DNA from: Candidatus Planktophila sp.
GTDB lineage: Bacteria; Actinomycetota; Actinomycetes; Nanopelagicales; Nanopelagicaceae
Length of the DNA: 64,000 nucleotides
Direction of reading: 5' to 3'
Assembly (NCBI GenBank): GCA_030649935.1
Contig: JAUSFN010000017.1
Span: 1 to 64,000 of the forward strand
Below the pieces are notes generated by a model. The model searched no databases, was not told the origin of the DNA, and worked only from the letters and a program-made list of their open reading frames with translations. Positions 52,443-60,996 of the stretch are shown one piece after another. Numbering within the stretch: the first letter of the stretch is position 1; every line of letters starts with the position of its first letter. The position numbers were made by a program, and so were the translations under genes.

Positions 52443-54084
52443 TGGTCCGTTAATTGTTCAAAGTGATAAGACTTTACTTCTAGATATTGATCATCCCCTC
52501 TCAACTGAGTGTCGGCGAGCAATAGCACCATTTGCTGAGCTCGAAAGATCCCCTGAACACATTCATACCTATCGCCTGACGCCACTTGGGTTATGGAATG
52601 CACGCGCGGCAGGCCATGACGCTGAACAAGTTATCGACACTTTAATTGAATACTCCCGCTATGCCGTGCCACACTCAATTTTGATTGATGTCGCGGAAAC
52701 AATGTCTCGATATGGTCGTTTGCGATTAGAGGCCGATCCCGTTTATGGATTGATTCTTGTCACGACTGATACGGCCGTGCTGGAAGAGGTTATTCGCGCA
52801 CGAAAGATTGCTCCGCTCCTTGGTGCACGAATTGATGCTGAAACCATCGCAGTCCTGCCCAGTCAGCGTGGAGCGATTAAGCAATCGTTACTTCGCTTAG
52901 GCTGGCCCGCCGAGGATTTCGCGGGGTATGTGGATGGACAGGCTCACCCAATTGATTTAGTTCAAAAAGACTGGACAATTCGCCCGTATCAAGAGCTAGC
53001 CGCGGAAGGGTTTTGGCATGGGGGCTCTGGAGTTGTAGTTCTCCCATGTGGCGCTGGAAAAACGATAGTCGGTGCTGCCGCGATGGCTCACGCAAAGGCT
53101 ACGACCTTAATTTTGGTTACCAATACAATTGCAGCTCGTCAGTGGCGAGAGGAACTCTTACATCGCACAACGCTTAATGAAGATGAGATTGGTGAATACT
53201 CAGGAGCGAAGAAAGAGATACGTCCCGTAACTATTGCAACATACCAAGTTATGACTAAAAAGAAGAATGGCGTGTACGCGCACCTAGATCTCTTTGATAC
53301 TCATGACTGGGGTTTGATTATTTACGATGAAGTTCATTTATTACCTGCGCCCATCTTTCGATTCACTGCCGATATCCAATCCCGTCGCCGCTTAGGTTTA
53401 ACAGCAACGCTTGTGCGCGAAGATGGTATGGAGGGTGAAGTTTTCTCTCTTATTGGTCCTAAACGATATGACGTTCCTTGGAAAGAGATTGAATCGCAAG
53501 GTTACATTGCTCCTGCTGAGTGTATAGAAGTCCGTGTCAACTTAACGGATGAAGAAAGGCTTTTGTATGCAACAGCCGAACCCGAGAATCGATATCGCAC
53601 CTGTGCGACGACTCGTACAAAAAGAATCGTTGCAGAGGCATTAGTTAAGAAACATGCTGGTGAGCAGATCTTGGTAATCGGACAGTACATCGATCAACTG
53701 GATGAACTCTCTGAAACCCTCGGGGTTCCGCTCATTAAGGGCGACACTCCAATTAAAGAGCGTGAAATTCTCTTTAATAAATTTAGATCTGGCGAAATTA
53801 CATGTTTAGTTGTATCTAAAGTTGCTAACTTTTCAATTGACTTGCCCGATGCGACAATTGCGATTCAAGTTTCAGGTGCATTTGGTAGCCGACAAGAAGA
53901 GGCACAACGTTTGGGACGTATTCTTCGACCGAAATCTGATGGCCGAACCGCTAAGTTTTACTCGGTAATATCTCGAGACACGATCGATCAAGACTTCGCA
54001 CAAAACCGTCAGCGCTTCTTAGCCGAACAGGGATATTCCTACAAAATTATTGACGCCGACGATGTTTTTCAAGGGAAGATCTAA
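52435..54084 (+). CDS. XPB-type DNA helicase
   Basis: Superfamily 2 3'-5' DNA helicase of bacterial XPB type, 549 aa. Walker A is PCGAGKTIVGA near residue 205, the box is IYDEVHLLPA near 300 (DEVH), motif III is GLTATLVREDG, and motifs V-VI are VVSKVANFSIDLPDA and RQEEAQRLGRILRP near 490. The N-terminal damage-recognition-like domain (about 1-170) precedes the core, and KNGVYAHLDLFDTHDWG resembles the XPB arrangement. Likely function: DNA repair or transcription-associated unwinding with the helicase-associated protein. The 3' end overlaps the convergent glutaredoxin-like gene by 38 nt. Confidence 0.95.
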   Translation: MTDGPLIVQSDKTLLLDIDHPLSTECRRAIAPFAELERSPEHIHTYRLTPLGLWNARAAGHDAEQVIDTLIEYSRYAVPHSILIDVAETMSRYGRLRLEADPVYGLILVTTDTAVLEEVIRARKIAPLLGARIDAETIAVLPSQRGAIKQSLLRLGWPAEDFAGYVDGQAHPIDLVQKDWTIRPYQELAAEGFWHGGSGVVVLPCGAGKTIVGAAAMAHAKATTLILVTNTIAARQWREELLHRTTLNEDEIGEYSGAKKEIRPVTIATYQVMTKKKNGVYAHLDLFDTHDWGLIIYDEVHLLPAPIFRFTADIQSRRRLGLTATLVREDGMEGEVFSLIGPKRYDVPWKEIESQGYIAPAECIEVRVNLTDEERLLYATAEPENRYRTCATTRTKRIVAEALVKKHAGEQILVIGQYIDQLDELSETLGVPLIKGDTPIKEREILFNKFRSGEITCLVVSKVANFSIDLPDATIAIQVSGAFGSRQEEAQRLGRILRPKSDGRTAKFYSVISRDTIDQDFAQNRQRFLAEQGYSYKIIDADDVFQGKI

Positions 54085-54349
54085 AGCGTTCTGGATCAAC
54101 TCTGAAAAAATCGTGGTGCTCTCCATTGATATGAATTACGGGAATCTGCTCTCCATAGAGTCTCTCAAGTTTTTCATCGCCTTCGATGTAAATCTTCTCA
54201 ATTGTAAAATCTAATTCGGAGCGCATTGATTCCAAAAGTTCTATAGCGACATGACATAAATGACAGCCATGGCGGGTAAAGACGGTGATTCTGCAAGTAT
54301 CAACCCTGTCAATTTGCTTAGAGAATTCACTACCGCCGCTATTGACCAT
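54047..54349 (-). CDS. Glutaredoxin-like protein
   Basis: A 100-aa thioredoxin-fold protein of the glutaredoxin-like (DUF836) group. The redox site is RHGCHLCHVAIE near residues 29-40 (CxxC), and the cis-Pro region is EQIPVIHINGEHHDFFRVD near 67-85. It probably acts in thiol reduction in the cytoplasm. It overlaps the XPB gene end by 38 nt on the opposite strand and is divergent from the metalloprotease-like gene. The ATG at 54349 gives about 15 extra residues before the fold; a later start cannot be excluded. Confidence 0.85.
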   Translation of the reverse strand: MVNSGGSEFSKQIDRVDTCRITVFTRHGCHLCHVAIELLESMRSELDFTIEKIYIEGDEKLERLYGEQIPVIHINGEHHDFFRVDPERFRSSLEKHRRRQ

Positions 54350-54384
54350 GGTGAAATCATCTCATCTTGGTAGTGTTTGCGCTT

Positions 54385-56763
54385 ATGCGGGCGTTCAACT
54401 TTGGGAAGATACGGGCAGCGGTCATAGTTACTGCACTCGCTGGAGCGCTTTTGAATGCACCTACCGCCGAAGCCCTCTTCTTAAAAACTCCCGGAGTTCA
54501 GTGGGGCCATATTTATGCAGGAACAAGCCCAGTTACTACCACTACTCCCCGCGCAAAATTCGCCGTTGGTACGGCTAAATCAAGTTTCAACGTTACATTT
54601 AATAATTTTCCTGAGTGGGCTAAAAAAGAAGTTCAGGCCGCTGTCGATATTTGGTCAACGAATTTCGCTTCAACCGTTCCCATTAGCGTGGATGCCTCCT
54701 GGGGACGTTCTAGTTCGTGGGGGATTCTCGGAAGCGCACGCCCAGTTAGTTTCTTTTCATCTTTTGCCGGAGCACCAGATCCATCGCTCTGGTACGCATC
54801 AGCTTTAGCGAATGCCCTTTCGGGTAAGGATTTAGATAGAGCTAACTCCGATATTGTTATTCAAGTTAATTCAAATGCCGGTTGGAATACTCGCGGAGAT
54901 GGCTTGCCAACTACACAGGAGTACGATTTGGTGTCGGTTTTCTTACATGAAATTGCGCATGGTCTTGGCTTTTTATCCAATGACGCCTACGACGCTAACT
55001 TCGGAGTCGCTAGTCTTGACCAACCAACTCCATTCGATGCATATGCTCAAACGCCTAATAATCTTCGTTTAGCGGATTTGCCAACACCATCACAGGAGCT
55101 TGCGGTTGCACTCACTTCCTCCCTGGTGTGGTCAGGTGAAAATGCAATAAAAGCTAATAGCGGGGTCAAGCCAAAGTTGTACACCCCATCTCGTTACGAA
55201 TTTGGATCTTCTATAAGTCATTTAGATGAAGCGACATTTTCAAATTCTGGGCTGGACTCGGTCATGACACCAAATCTAGAACCTGGAGAAATCTTCAAAG
55301 AGCCAGGTCCACTGCTTCTCGCGATGATGGAAGATATGCGAACGAAGCCACCAGCAGGTATGGCCACTGATATGCCACAATCACCCCGTAATGTTCAAGC
55401 CTTTACCGCCGATACTGCGGCGCTCATATCTTTTGACCCACCCGTAAATCTGCGAACTGCGCATATAAGTGAGTACATCATTAAAAACATAAAGACTGGT
55501 GTGGAAAAGACGACGGCTGCAAGTCCTGTCGTAGTATCTGGATTAAAGAACGGAACTTCTTACACATTTAGTGTTGTTGCTAAAAACGTTTTAGGGCTCT
55601 CCGAGCCGGCAATCACGAAGGCTGTAATCCCGCAAGCTGGTTGGAAGAGCACTGTCTTAGATGGTAGAGCCGATGGGAAATCTGTTGTTAGCACAACTTT
55701 CAATGGTAAGCCCGCAATAGCTTATACCGATTCAAAGAACGGCGACTTAAAACTTGCAACCTTTAATGGCAAGATTTGGAAAAAGACAACTGTCGATGGC
55801 GCAGGTGGCACAGGTGGTCGCACATCAAACTCAATAAATAGCAGCGTTTCGCTGTGCGTTAACGGTAGTGGAACCAAGCAGACTCTTCATATTTTCTACA
55901 GCGATGCAACTGATAAAGATCTCCGTTATGCAGTATTTAACGGCAAGAGCTTTTCTTTCGAAATAGTCGACGGTGATGGTCCACAGGTCAATAACTATGA
56001 AGATCCTGTTCGCGTCCGAACTTCAAGTGATGTGAGTATCTCAAATGCTTGCGTAGCAACGGCGAACGGAGTCCAAGTCTTTTATCGCGACGAGAGCCAA
56101 GGTATTCTTTTGGGGGCGGTAAAGGAAAAGAACTCTCCTTGGGTTTATGAGTTAGTAGATGGCGATCGTAAAACTGATGGACGCTCTATAGGCGATGTGG
56201 GCTTTCATTTACAGGCCGTCTTTGCTGATGCCAAGGTTGTTCTTCTCTACGATTCAGTTGTCAGCGTTAATCAAAAGAATGAGATCTCAGCAGGCGCTGT
56301 AAGGGTCGCAACGCGTTTTGGAAGTCATGCCGCGGCATGGAGTTACCAGACTCTTGATGTATCCACGGATGAGGCATCGGTTTTTGGTTATGACGTAGCT
56401 TTAGCCAAAGTAAATGGTGAGGTCATGGCAGCTTGGCTTGCAACATCTACTGCCTCTTTTCCAAAACCCAATCAAATTCGTTGGGCCATGCTAAGTGCAC
56501 CCCTAATAATCTCGAGGATGACTACTGAAAATTTCGGTGCGCCAGGTGCTTACTTATCTATTAATGGAAAGACCATTGTCTTTAACTGTCAGGATCGTTT
56601 ATGCGCTCTGGATACAAGTAAGAAAACTGCTGGCCAATCAGCAATTCGATTAGTTCGCAGCAACCAAGAGGCTGAACCTACACAAACCGCCTGGGTCAAT
56701 GTTAATAAGGTTAAATATTTACTTGCCACGGTTAGTAATAAATTAGCCCTGCTCAAACCTTAA
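54385..56763 (+). CDS. Secreted matrixin-like metalloprotease with Fn3 and propeller-like domains
   Basis: Exported multidomain protein of about 792 aa. The ATG at 54385 has TAGTGT 8 nt upstream and gives a clean signal peptide (AAVIVTALAGALLNAPTAEA). A putative zinc-protease domain follows, with HEIAHGLGFLSND near residue 190 (HExxHxxG) and the later LDEATFSNSGLDSVMTPNL, which resembles the Met-turn region. The third metal ligand is not obvious. A fibronectin type III domain (SPRNVQAFTADTAALISFDPP to AVIPQ) spans about 335-415, and a beta-propeller-like end of about 350 residues has repeats of VDG and DSKNGDLKLATFNGK. Likely a secreted or cell-surface hydrolase; the target is unknown. Confidence 0.82.
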   Translation: MRAFNFGKIRAAVIVTALAGALLNAPTAEALFLKTPGVQWGHIYAGTSPVTTTTPRAKFAVGTAKSSFNVTFNNFPEWAKKEVQAAVDIWSTNFASTVPISVDASWGRSSSWGILGSARPVSFFSSFAGAPDPSLWYASALANALSGKDLDRANSDIVIQVNSNAGWNTRGDGLPTTQEYDLVSVFLHEIAHGLGFLSNDAYDANFGVASLDQPTPFDAYAQTPNNLRLADLPTPSQELAVALTSSLVWSGENAIKANSGVKPKLYTPSRYEFGSSISHLDEATFSNSGLDSVMTPNLEPGEIFKEPGPLLLAMMEDMRTKPPAGMATDMPQSPRNVQAFTADTAALISFDPPVNLRTAHISEYIIKNIKTGVEKTTAASPVVVSGLKNGTSYTFSVVAKNVLGLSEPAITKAVIPQAGWKSTVLDGRADGKSVVSTTFNGKPAIAYTDSKNGDLKLATFNGKIWKKTTVDGAGGTGGRTSNSINSSVSLCVNGSGTKQTLHIFYSDATDKDLRYAVFNGKSFSFEIVDGDGPQVNNYEDPVRVRTSSDVSISNACVATANGVQVFYRDESQGILLGAVKEKNSPWVYELVDGDRKTDGRSIGDVGFHLQAVFADAKVVLLYDSVVSVNQKNEISAGAVRVATRFGSHAAAWSYQTLDVSTDEASVFGYDVALAKVNGEVMAAWLATSTASFPKPNQIRWAMLSAPLIISRMTTENFGAPGAYLSINGKTIVFNCQDRLCALDTSKKTAGQSAIRLVRSNQEAEPTQTAWVNVNKVKYLLATVSNKLALLKP

Positions 56764-57947
56764 TTACCAACGCTAAAAATAGAGATTGCCTGAGCATTCT
56801 GTGTCAGACATAAAATCCCCAACGTTTTAGAGTTCGTTATTGCAATAATTTCCTTCTGATCCGAGGGTGCGTATGATGCCGCAATAATTGTGCCCTTGGA
56901 ATCGAATTTTAGAAGTATCGGTTGCGGTACTTTCGGCGCCCACTTCCTTAACTGTGGAATAACTCCAGAGGATGCGAATAGGGCATAAATCGAACCTTGA
57001 GTAAATACTGGACCAGTAGAGAGAAATCTATATGTCCAAGAGGGAACATAGCTCTTCGTAAACTTAGTCACCGCACTCTCAATCTTCTTACCAGTAACAA
57101 CTGCGCCGCCAAGTAGAAATGTTGGTGTAGCGCTACTCCAGTTTCGCTTAGCATTAATGGCAGAGCTGCGAATAACGGTGAGAATCTTATTTGTTGTAGA
57201 TAACTTAACGATTACGCCATCAACCGTTCCAGCTAGTCTTTTGCCACCGATAGTTTCACCACTGGCACCTATGAGCGTTGTACTGCCATCGACATTCCGT
57301 ACGACAGAATCAAGAGTAGTTGATGTTTTTCCGATAAAAACAGGCACCCCGTACTCTCCTAACAAACTAACAGAGACGACAAAACCCGCGATTCCCTTTG
57401 ATGCTCGAGCGATTCCAACGAGAGAAATCCCGTTCTTGTCTATCGCGATTGCTGTAATAAGTACTGGCGAACTTTGTTGGGATGTAAAGAGAATTGGTTC
57501 CGTTGATCCAGCTGGAATCTTCCAGAGAGCTAAAGCGTTTAAATCAGGGTGAAATACCTCTGAAGTTACGGTGACACTATCTGGATTGAGTGCAGGAGAA
57601 GGCAATGGCGCTGGTGTTGAGCGAAAAAGAGATGTTGCACCTGCAATCCAAATGTTGCCTTCACTATCTATGACTCCTGAAGTTGCAATAGAAGGTGAAT
57701 TTGGATCAAGTTCGATACTCCACAATGTTTGACCAGTAACGTCAATGGCACGAGCGAATGAATTTTCACCTGATGTCCCGTACAGAATTATCGAAGATCC
57801 CGCTATCAAGAATCCCGCGGTTCCTTCGCTATAACTTATTGAAGTAAGTAACTTTAGAGGTTTAACGGCAATCTTATTCGGAGCTGAATGTGCCGGTGAA
57901 ATTACTAAAAACGTTGAGATTAATGCAAAAGAGAAAAAACGCTTCAC
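56760..57947 (-). CDS. Secreted protein, beta-propeller-like, unknown function
   Basis: A 395-aa exported protein. The signal peptide is MKRFFSFALISTFLVISPAHS with cleavage near residue 21. The rest is rich in short beta-strand repeats such as GVIDSEGNIWIAGATS, AIAIDKNGISLVGIA and GSTTLIGASGET, as in propeller-type proteins that resemble WD or NHL repeats, but no named family was recognised. No catalytic motif was seen. It follows proC with a 4-nt overlap (start 57947 against the proC stop 57944) and is convergent with the metalloprotease-like gene, also overlapping it by 4 nt. It could be linked to the latter as a surface protein. Confidence 0.7.
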   Translation of the reverse strand: MKRFFSFALISTFLVISPAHSAPNKIAVKPLKLLTSISYSEGTAGFLIAGSSIILYGTSGENSFARAIDVTGQTLWSIELDPNSPSIATSGVIDSEGNIWIAGATSLFRSTPAPLPSPALNPDSVTVTSEVFHPDLNALALWKIPAGSTEPILFTSQQSSPVLITAIAIDKNGISLVGIARASKGIAGFVVSVSLLGEYGVPVFIGKTSTTLDSVVRNVDGSTTLIGASGETIGGKRLAGTVDGVIVKLSTTNKILTVIRSSAINAKRNWSSATPTFLLGGAVVTGKKIESAVTKFTKSYVPSWTYRFLSTGPVFTQGSIYALFASSGVIPQLRKWAPKVPQPILLKFDSKGTIIAASYAPSDQKEIIAITNSKTLGILCLTQNAQAISIFSVGN

Positions 57948-58750
57948 GCTAGTTCCTGCGAGCGATCGTACGCGGCTTTCATTGCTCTGGCAACCATCGT
58001 CGATATCTGATCAGCGTCAAAAGATGCCAATGCTGCAGCAGTTGTCCCATTTGGACTTGTGACATTTTCACGCAAAGTAGAAGCTGATTTTCCAGAAATT
58101 TCCAATAGTTTAGCGGCGCCAAGCATGGTCTGTACCGTCAACTCTGTCGCAATTTCATGCGATAGGCCGAGCTCTTTAGCACCATCCACCATGGCCTCCA
58201 CGAATCTGAAAAAATAGGCAGGTCCAGATCCGCTAGTAGCGGTAACGGCATCTTGTAGTTCTTCATCAACCTCGATTACTTTACCGACTGCGCCTAAGAA
58301 GCCAAGAACAAATTCACGTTGTTCTGCAGTGACAAGCTCGCAACATGAAATCGCTGACATGCCGGCTCCGACCAAAGTCGGGGTATTTGGCATAACGCGA
58401 ATGACTGGGTTAGCGCCAGTCCCGATGAGTTCAGCGAGATAACTAATTTTCTTCCCTGCGACGAAGGAGATAAAGAGGCACTCTGGGAGAAAATCTGCTT
58501 TTATCTCTTCTAATACGCCAGTAATATCCTGAGGCTTTACAACAAGAAGCAGCACTTGAGCAGTTGAAATGTTGTCGTCGATCTCTGCGACATTAATCCC
58601 GTATTGGTTGCTGAGTTCATCGCTTCGATCTTTTCGTTTTTCAGAGATAGTTATATTCTTCGGTGATACCCCATATGAAATCAGCGCAGCAATAATTGCT
58701 TCGCCCATTACTCCAGCGCCGATTACACCAACTGATTTCGATTTCGTCAT
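57944..58750 (-). CDS. proC: Pyrroline-5-carboxylate reductase
   Basis: Last step of proline synthesis: reduces pyrroline-5-carboxylate with NAD(P)H, 268 aa, normal length. The cofactor motif is GVIGAGVMGEAIIAAL near residues 8-23, VVKPQDI near 76, and the substrate and dimer domain has VIRVMPNTPTLVGAGMSA near 118 and ATSGSGPAYFFRFVEAM near 170. TSPNGTTAAAL closes the family signature. The ATG at 58750 has TAGGCT 6 nt upstream, so it is probably leaderless and divergent from the Cys-rich protein. Confidence 0.96.
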   Translation of the reverse strand: MTKSKSVGVIGAGVMGEAIIAALISYGVSPKNITISEKRKDRSDELSNQYGINVAEIDDNISTAQVLLLVVKPQDITGVLEEIKADFLPECLFISFVAGKKISYLAELIGTGANPVIRVMPNTPTLVGAGMSAISCCELVTAEQREFVLGFLGAVGKVIEVDEELQDAVTATSGSGPAYFFRFVEAMVDGAKELGLSHEIATELTVQTMLGAAKLLEISGKSASTLRENVTSPNGTTAAALASFDADQISTMVARAMKAAYDRSQELA

Positions 58751-58756
58751 TGTGCA

Positions 58757-58762
58757 AGCCTA
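58757..58762 (-). promoter_or_regulatory. Leaderless -10 box of proC
   Basis: TAGGCT on the minus strand ends 6 nt before the ATG at 58750. It is one arm of an inverted repeat whose other arm serves the divergent gene at 58790. Confidence 0.5.
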
Positions 58763-58775
58763 CCTGTTATGCGTG

Positions 58776-58781
58776 TAGGCT
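58776..58781 (+). promoter_or_regulatory. Leaderless -10 box of the Cys-rich protein gene
   Basis: TAGGCT ends 8 nt before the ATG at 58790 and mirrors the proC box; GTAGGCT and AGCCTAC form an exact 7-bp inverted repeat. This supports ATG 58790 over an in-frame ATG at 58769. Confidence 0.45.
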
Positions 58782-58789
58782 CTGCGACT

Positions 58790-59602
58790 ATGTCCGAAGT
58801 AAAGCCGGGTTTTGCACGTGATTGGGTTGAGTTCTCAGATCCAACCAACCCTGAGGAAATTTTTAAGTGCGACCTCACTTGGTTAACCTCTTATTGGACC
58901 TGCATTTATGGTGATGGTTGCCAAGGTGTTTTTAAGAGCCAACCAAATGCAGGTTGTTGTACCGAAGGTGCGATGTACACCGATGAAGATGATGAAGAAC
59001 GTACTGATAAGGCGGCGGCTTATTTAACCCCAGAGATGTGGCAATTTTATTCAGAGGCTCGACCTAAGAAGTTAGGTGCCAAGCTTCGCATCTCCGAAAA
59101 GGATGAGGATGGCGATCGTAAAACTCGCCGTGTTGAAGATGGATGTATCTTTTTGAATCGTAAAGGTTATGAAGCCGAGGGTTACACAGGATCATTCGGT
59201 TGCGTTCTTCACCACTTAGCAATTAAGGAGAATAAGCATTTCGTAGATACAAAGCCTGATGTTTGCTGGCAGTTACCACTTCGTCGTAGTTTTGAAACTC
59301 GAGAAGTTGGCGAGCGCGAGTATTCGATTACTGTAATTGGTGAGTATGAGCGACTTGCATGGGGAGATGGTGGAGATGACTTTGATTGGTACTGCACTAG
59401 CAATACGGATGCCCATATTGGTACCGAACCCGTATATATCTCAAATAAATACGAACTTCAAAAGCTAATGGGTGAACTCCCTTACGCCGAACTCGCACGC
59501 CTGTGCGATATTCGTATGGCTGGCATCCGCGAAGCCCAGTCGCGCTCGCTCCCACTCTTCGTAATTCAACATCCAGCAACACTTGCCGCAGCCAAGAAAT
59601 AG
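58790..59602 (+). CDS. Conserved Cys-rich protein, unknown function
   Basis: A cytoplasmic 270-aa protein with no signal peptide. The cysteine pattern is notable: FKCDLTWLTSYWTC, DGC and AGCC within residues 22-55, then EDGCIF, GSFGCVLHH and DVCWQLP between about 115 and 170. This resembles the Cys clusters of YkgJ/DUF3109-type proteins, which are thought to bind zinc or iron-sulfur, but the assignment is tentative. It lies upstream of radA on the same strand with a 26-nt gap that holds a radA promoter box. Function unknown. Confidence 0.75.
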   Translation: MSEVKPGFARDWVEFSDPTNPEEIFKCDLTWLTSYWTCIYGDGCQGVFKSQPNAGCCTEGAMYTDEDDEERTDKAAAYLTPEMWQFYSEARPKKLGAKLRISEKDEDGDRKTRRVEDGCIFLNRKGYEAEGYTGSFGCVLHHLAIKENKHFVDTKPDVCWQLPLRRSFETREVGEREYSITVIGEYERLAWGDGGDDFDWYCTSNTDAHIGTEPVYISNKYELQKLMGELPYAELARLCDIRMAGIREAQSRSLPLFVIQHPATLAAAKK

Positions 59603-59616
59603 TCAGCCCTTAGTTC

Positions 59617-59622
59617 TAGGCT
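59617..59622 (+). promoter_or_regulatory. Leaderless -10 box of radA
   Basis: TAGGCT ends exactly 6 nt before the radA ATG at 59629. It is the same hexamer as at proC and the Cys-rich gene. No ribosome site precedes the ATG. Confidence 0.5.
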
Positions 59623-59628
59623 CTTCCC

Positions 59629-60996
59629 ATGGCTAAAGTCGAAAAGGATCCATTCCGCTGTACTGAGTGCGGTTGGGGTTCACAAAAATGGGTTGGGCGC
59701 TGTGGAGAGTGCCAAGCGTGGGGCTGTGTTGAAGAGATTGCCGCACCTAAGAAACTCTCACTCGTGGCGGGCCGTGTAACACATACGGCAACGCCAATTG
59801 GAGATGTCGATCTATCTGCCGCTCATGCACGTCCCACTGGAGTCTCTGAACTTGATCGAGTTTTGGGTGGCGGTTTAGTTCCAGGCGCGGCAATTTTATT
59901 GGCGGGTGAACCGGGCGTTGGTAAATCCACACTGCTACTTTCAGTTGCAGCTCAAACTGCATCTAAAGGATTATCTGCACTCTACATAAGTGGTGAAGAG
60001 TCGGCTTCACAAGTTCGCTTGCGAGCCGAACGAATTAAGGCCATTGACCCACTTTTGTATTTGGCATCTGAGACCGATTTAGGTGCCGTTATCGCACATA
60101 TCGATGCCGTAAAACCACAGCTCGTCATAATTGATTCAGTACAAACTATTGGTAGCGCAACTGCCGAGGGTTCGCCTGGCGGTGTTACACAAGTGCGCGA
60201 GGTTGCTGGCGCCTTAATTCGAATCTGTAAAGATCGCGACATAACTTTATTATTAGTTGGGCATGTCACTAAAGATGGATCAATTGCCGGTCCGCGTTTG
60301 CTCGAACATATAGTTGATGTTGTCTTGCAGTTCGAAGGCGAGCGCCATTCGCGTCTGCGTTTGATTCGCGCGATCAAGAATCGTTTTGGTGCATCCGATG
60401 AGGTTGGATGCTTCGATTTAAGCGATGCCGGCATCGAATCCGTATTAGATCCAACAGGTTTATTTACCTCTCGCCACACCGAACCAGTACCCGGCACGTG
60501 CGTAACCGTGACGCTTGAAGGTCGGCGCCCTTTACTTGCCGAAATTCAAGCCCTAGTTAGCCAGGGACGTGAAAATGATTTCGGAAATGCTCGCCGAGTT
60601 GTATCGGGTCTTGATTCTGCCCGTACATCAATGACTCTAGCGGTACTCGAACTTCGTGCCGGCGTGCGAATAGGTGGACGTGATGTATATGCCGCAACCG
60701 TTGGCGGAATGAAGATGTCCGAGCCCGCCGCAGATTTAGCGCTGGCTCTGGCAGTCGCCTCTGCCGCTAAAGGTCTGGCTCTGCCATCTGATTTAGTTGC
60801 AATCGGTGAGGTCGGCCTAGCTGGTGAAATTCGAAAAGTCAGCGGAGTTAGCCGCCGATTGCAAGAGGCTTATCGCTTAGGTTTCAAACGTGCATTGGTA
60901 CCGGCTGGATCAGAGGTGAAGATCGATGGCATGGAGATAGTTGAAGTATCACGCCTTGATCAAGCCCTCTCTCGGGTAAAAATCACTGGCGAATGA
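59629..60996 (+). CDS. radA: DNA repair protein RadA
   Basis: Branch-migration helicase-like protein acting on recombination intermediates, 455 aa. The N-terminal zinc finger is CTECGWGSQKWVGRCGEC (about 10-27). Walker A is LAGEPGVGKSTLL near residue 87, the RadA KNRFG motif is KNRFGASDEVGCF near 249, and the Lon-like C-terminal domain follows with EIQALVSQG and GLAGEIRKVSGVSRRL near 410. It overlaps mutY by 4 nt. The diadenylate cyclase gene disA, which follows radA in many actinobacteria, is absent at this spot. Confidence 0.97.
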   Translation: MAKVEKDPFRCTECGWGSQKWVGRCGECQAWGCVEEIAAPKKLSLVAGRVTHTATPIGDVDLSAAHARPTGVSELDRVLGGGLVPGAAILLAGEPGVGKSTLLLSVAAQTASKGLSALYISGEESASQVRLRAERIKAIDPLLYLASETDLGAVIAHIDAVKPQLVIIDSVQTIGSATAEGSPGGVTQVREVAGALIRICKDRDITLLLVGHVTKDGSIAGPRLLEHIVDVVLQFEGERHSRLRLIRAIKNRFGASDEVGCFDLSDAGIESVLDPTGLFTSRHTEPVPGTCVTVTLEGRRPLLAEIQALVSQGRENDFGNARRVVSGLDSARTSMTLAVLELRAGVRIGGRDVYAATVGGMKMSEPAADLALALAVASAAKGLALPSDLVAIGEVGLAGEIRKVSGVSRRLQEAYRLGFKRALVPAGSEVKIDGMEIVEVSRLDQALSRVKITGE

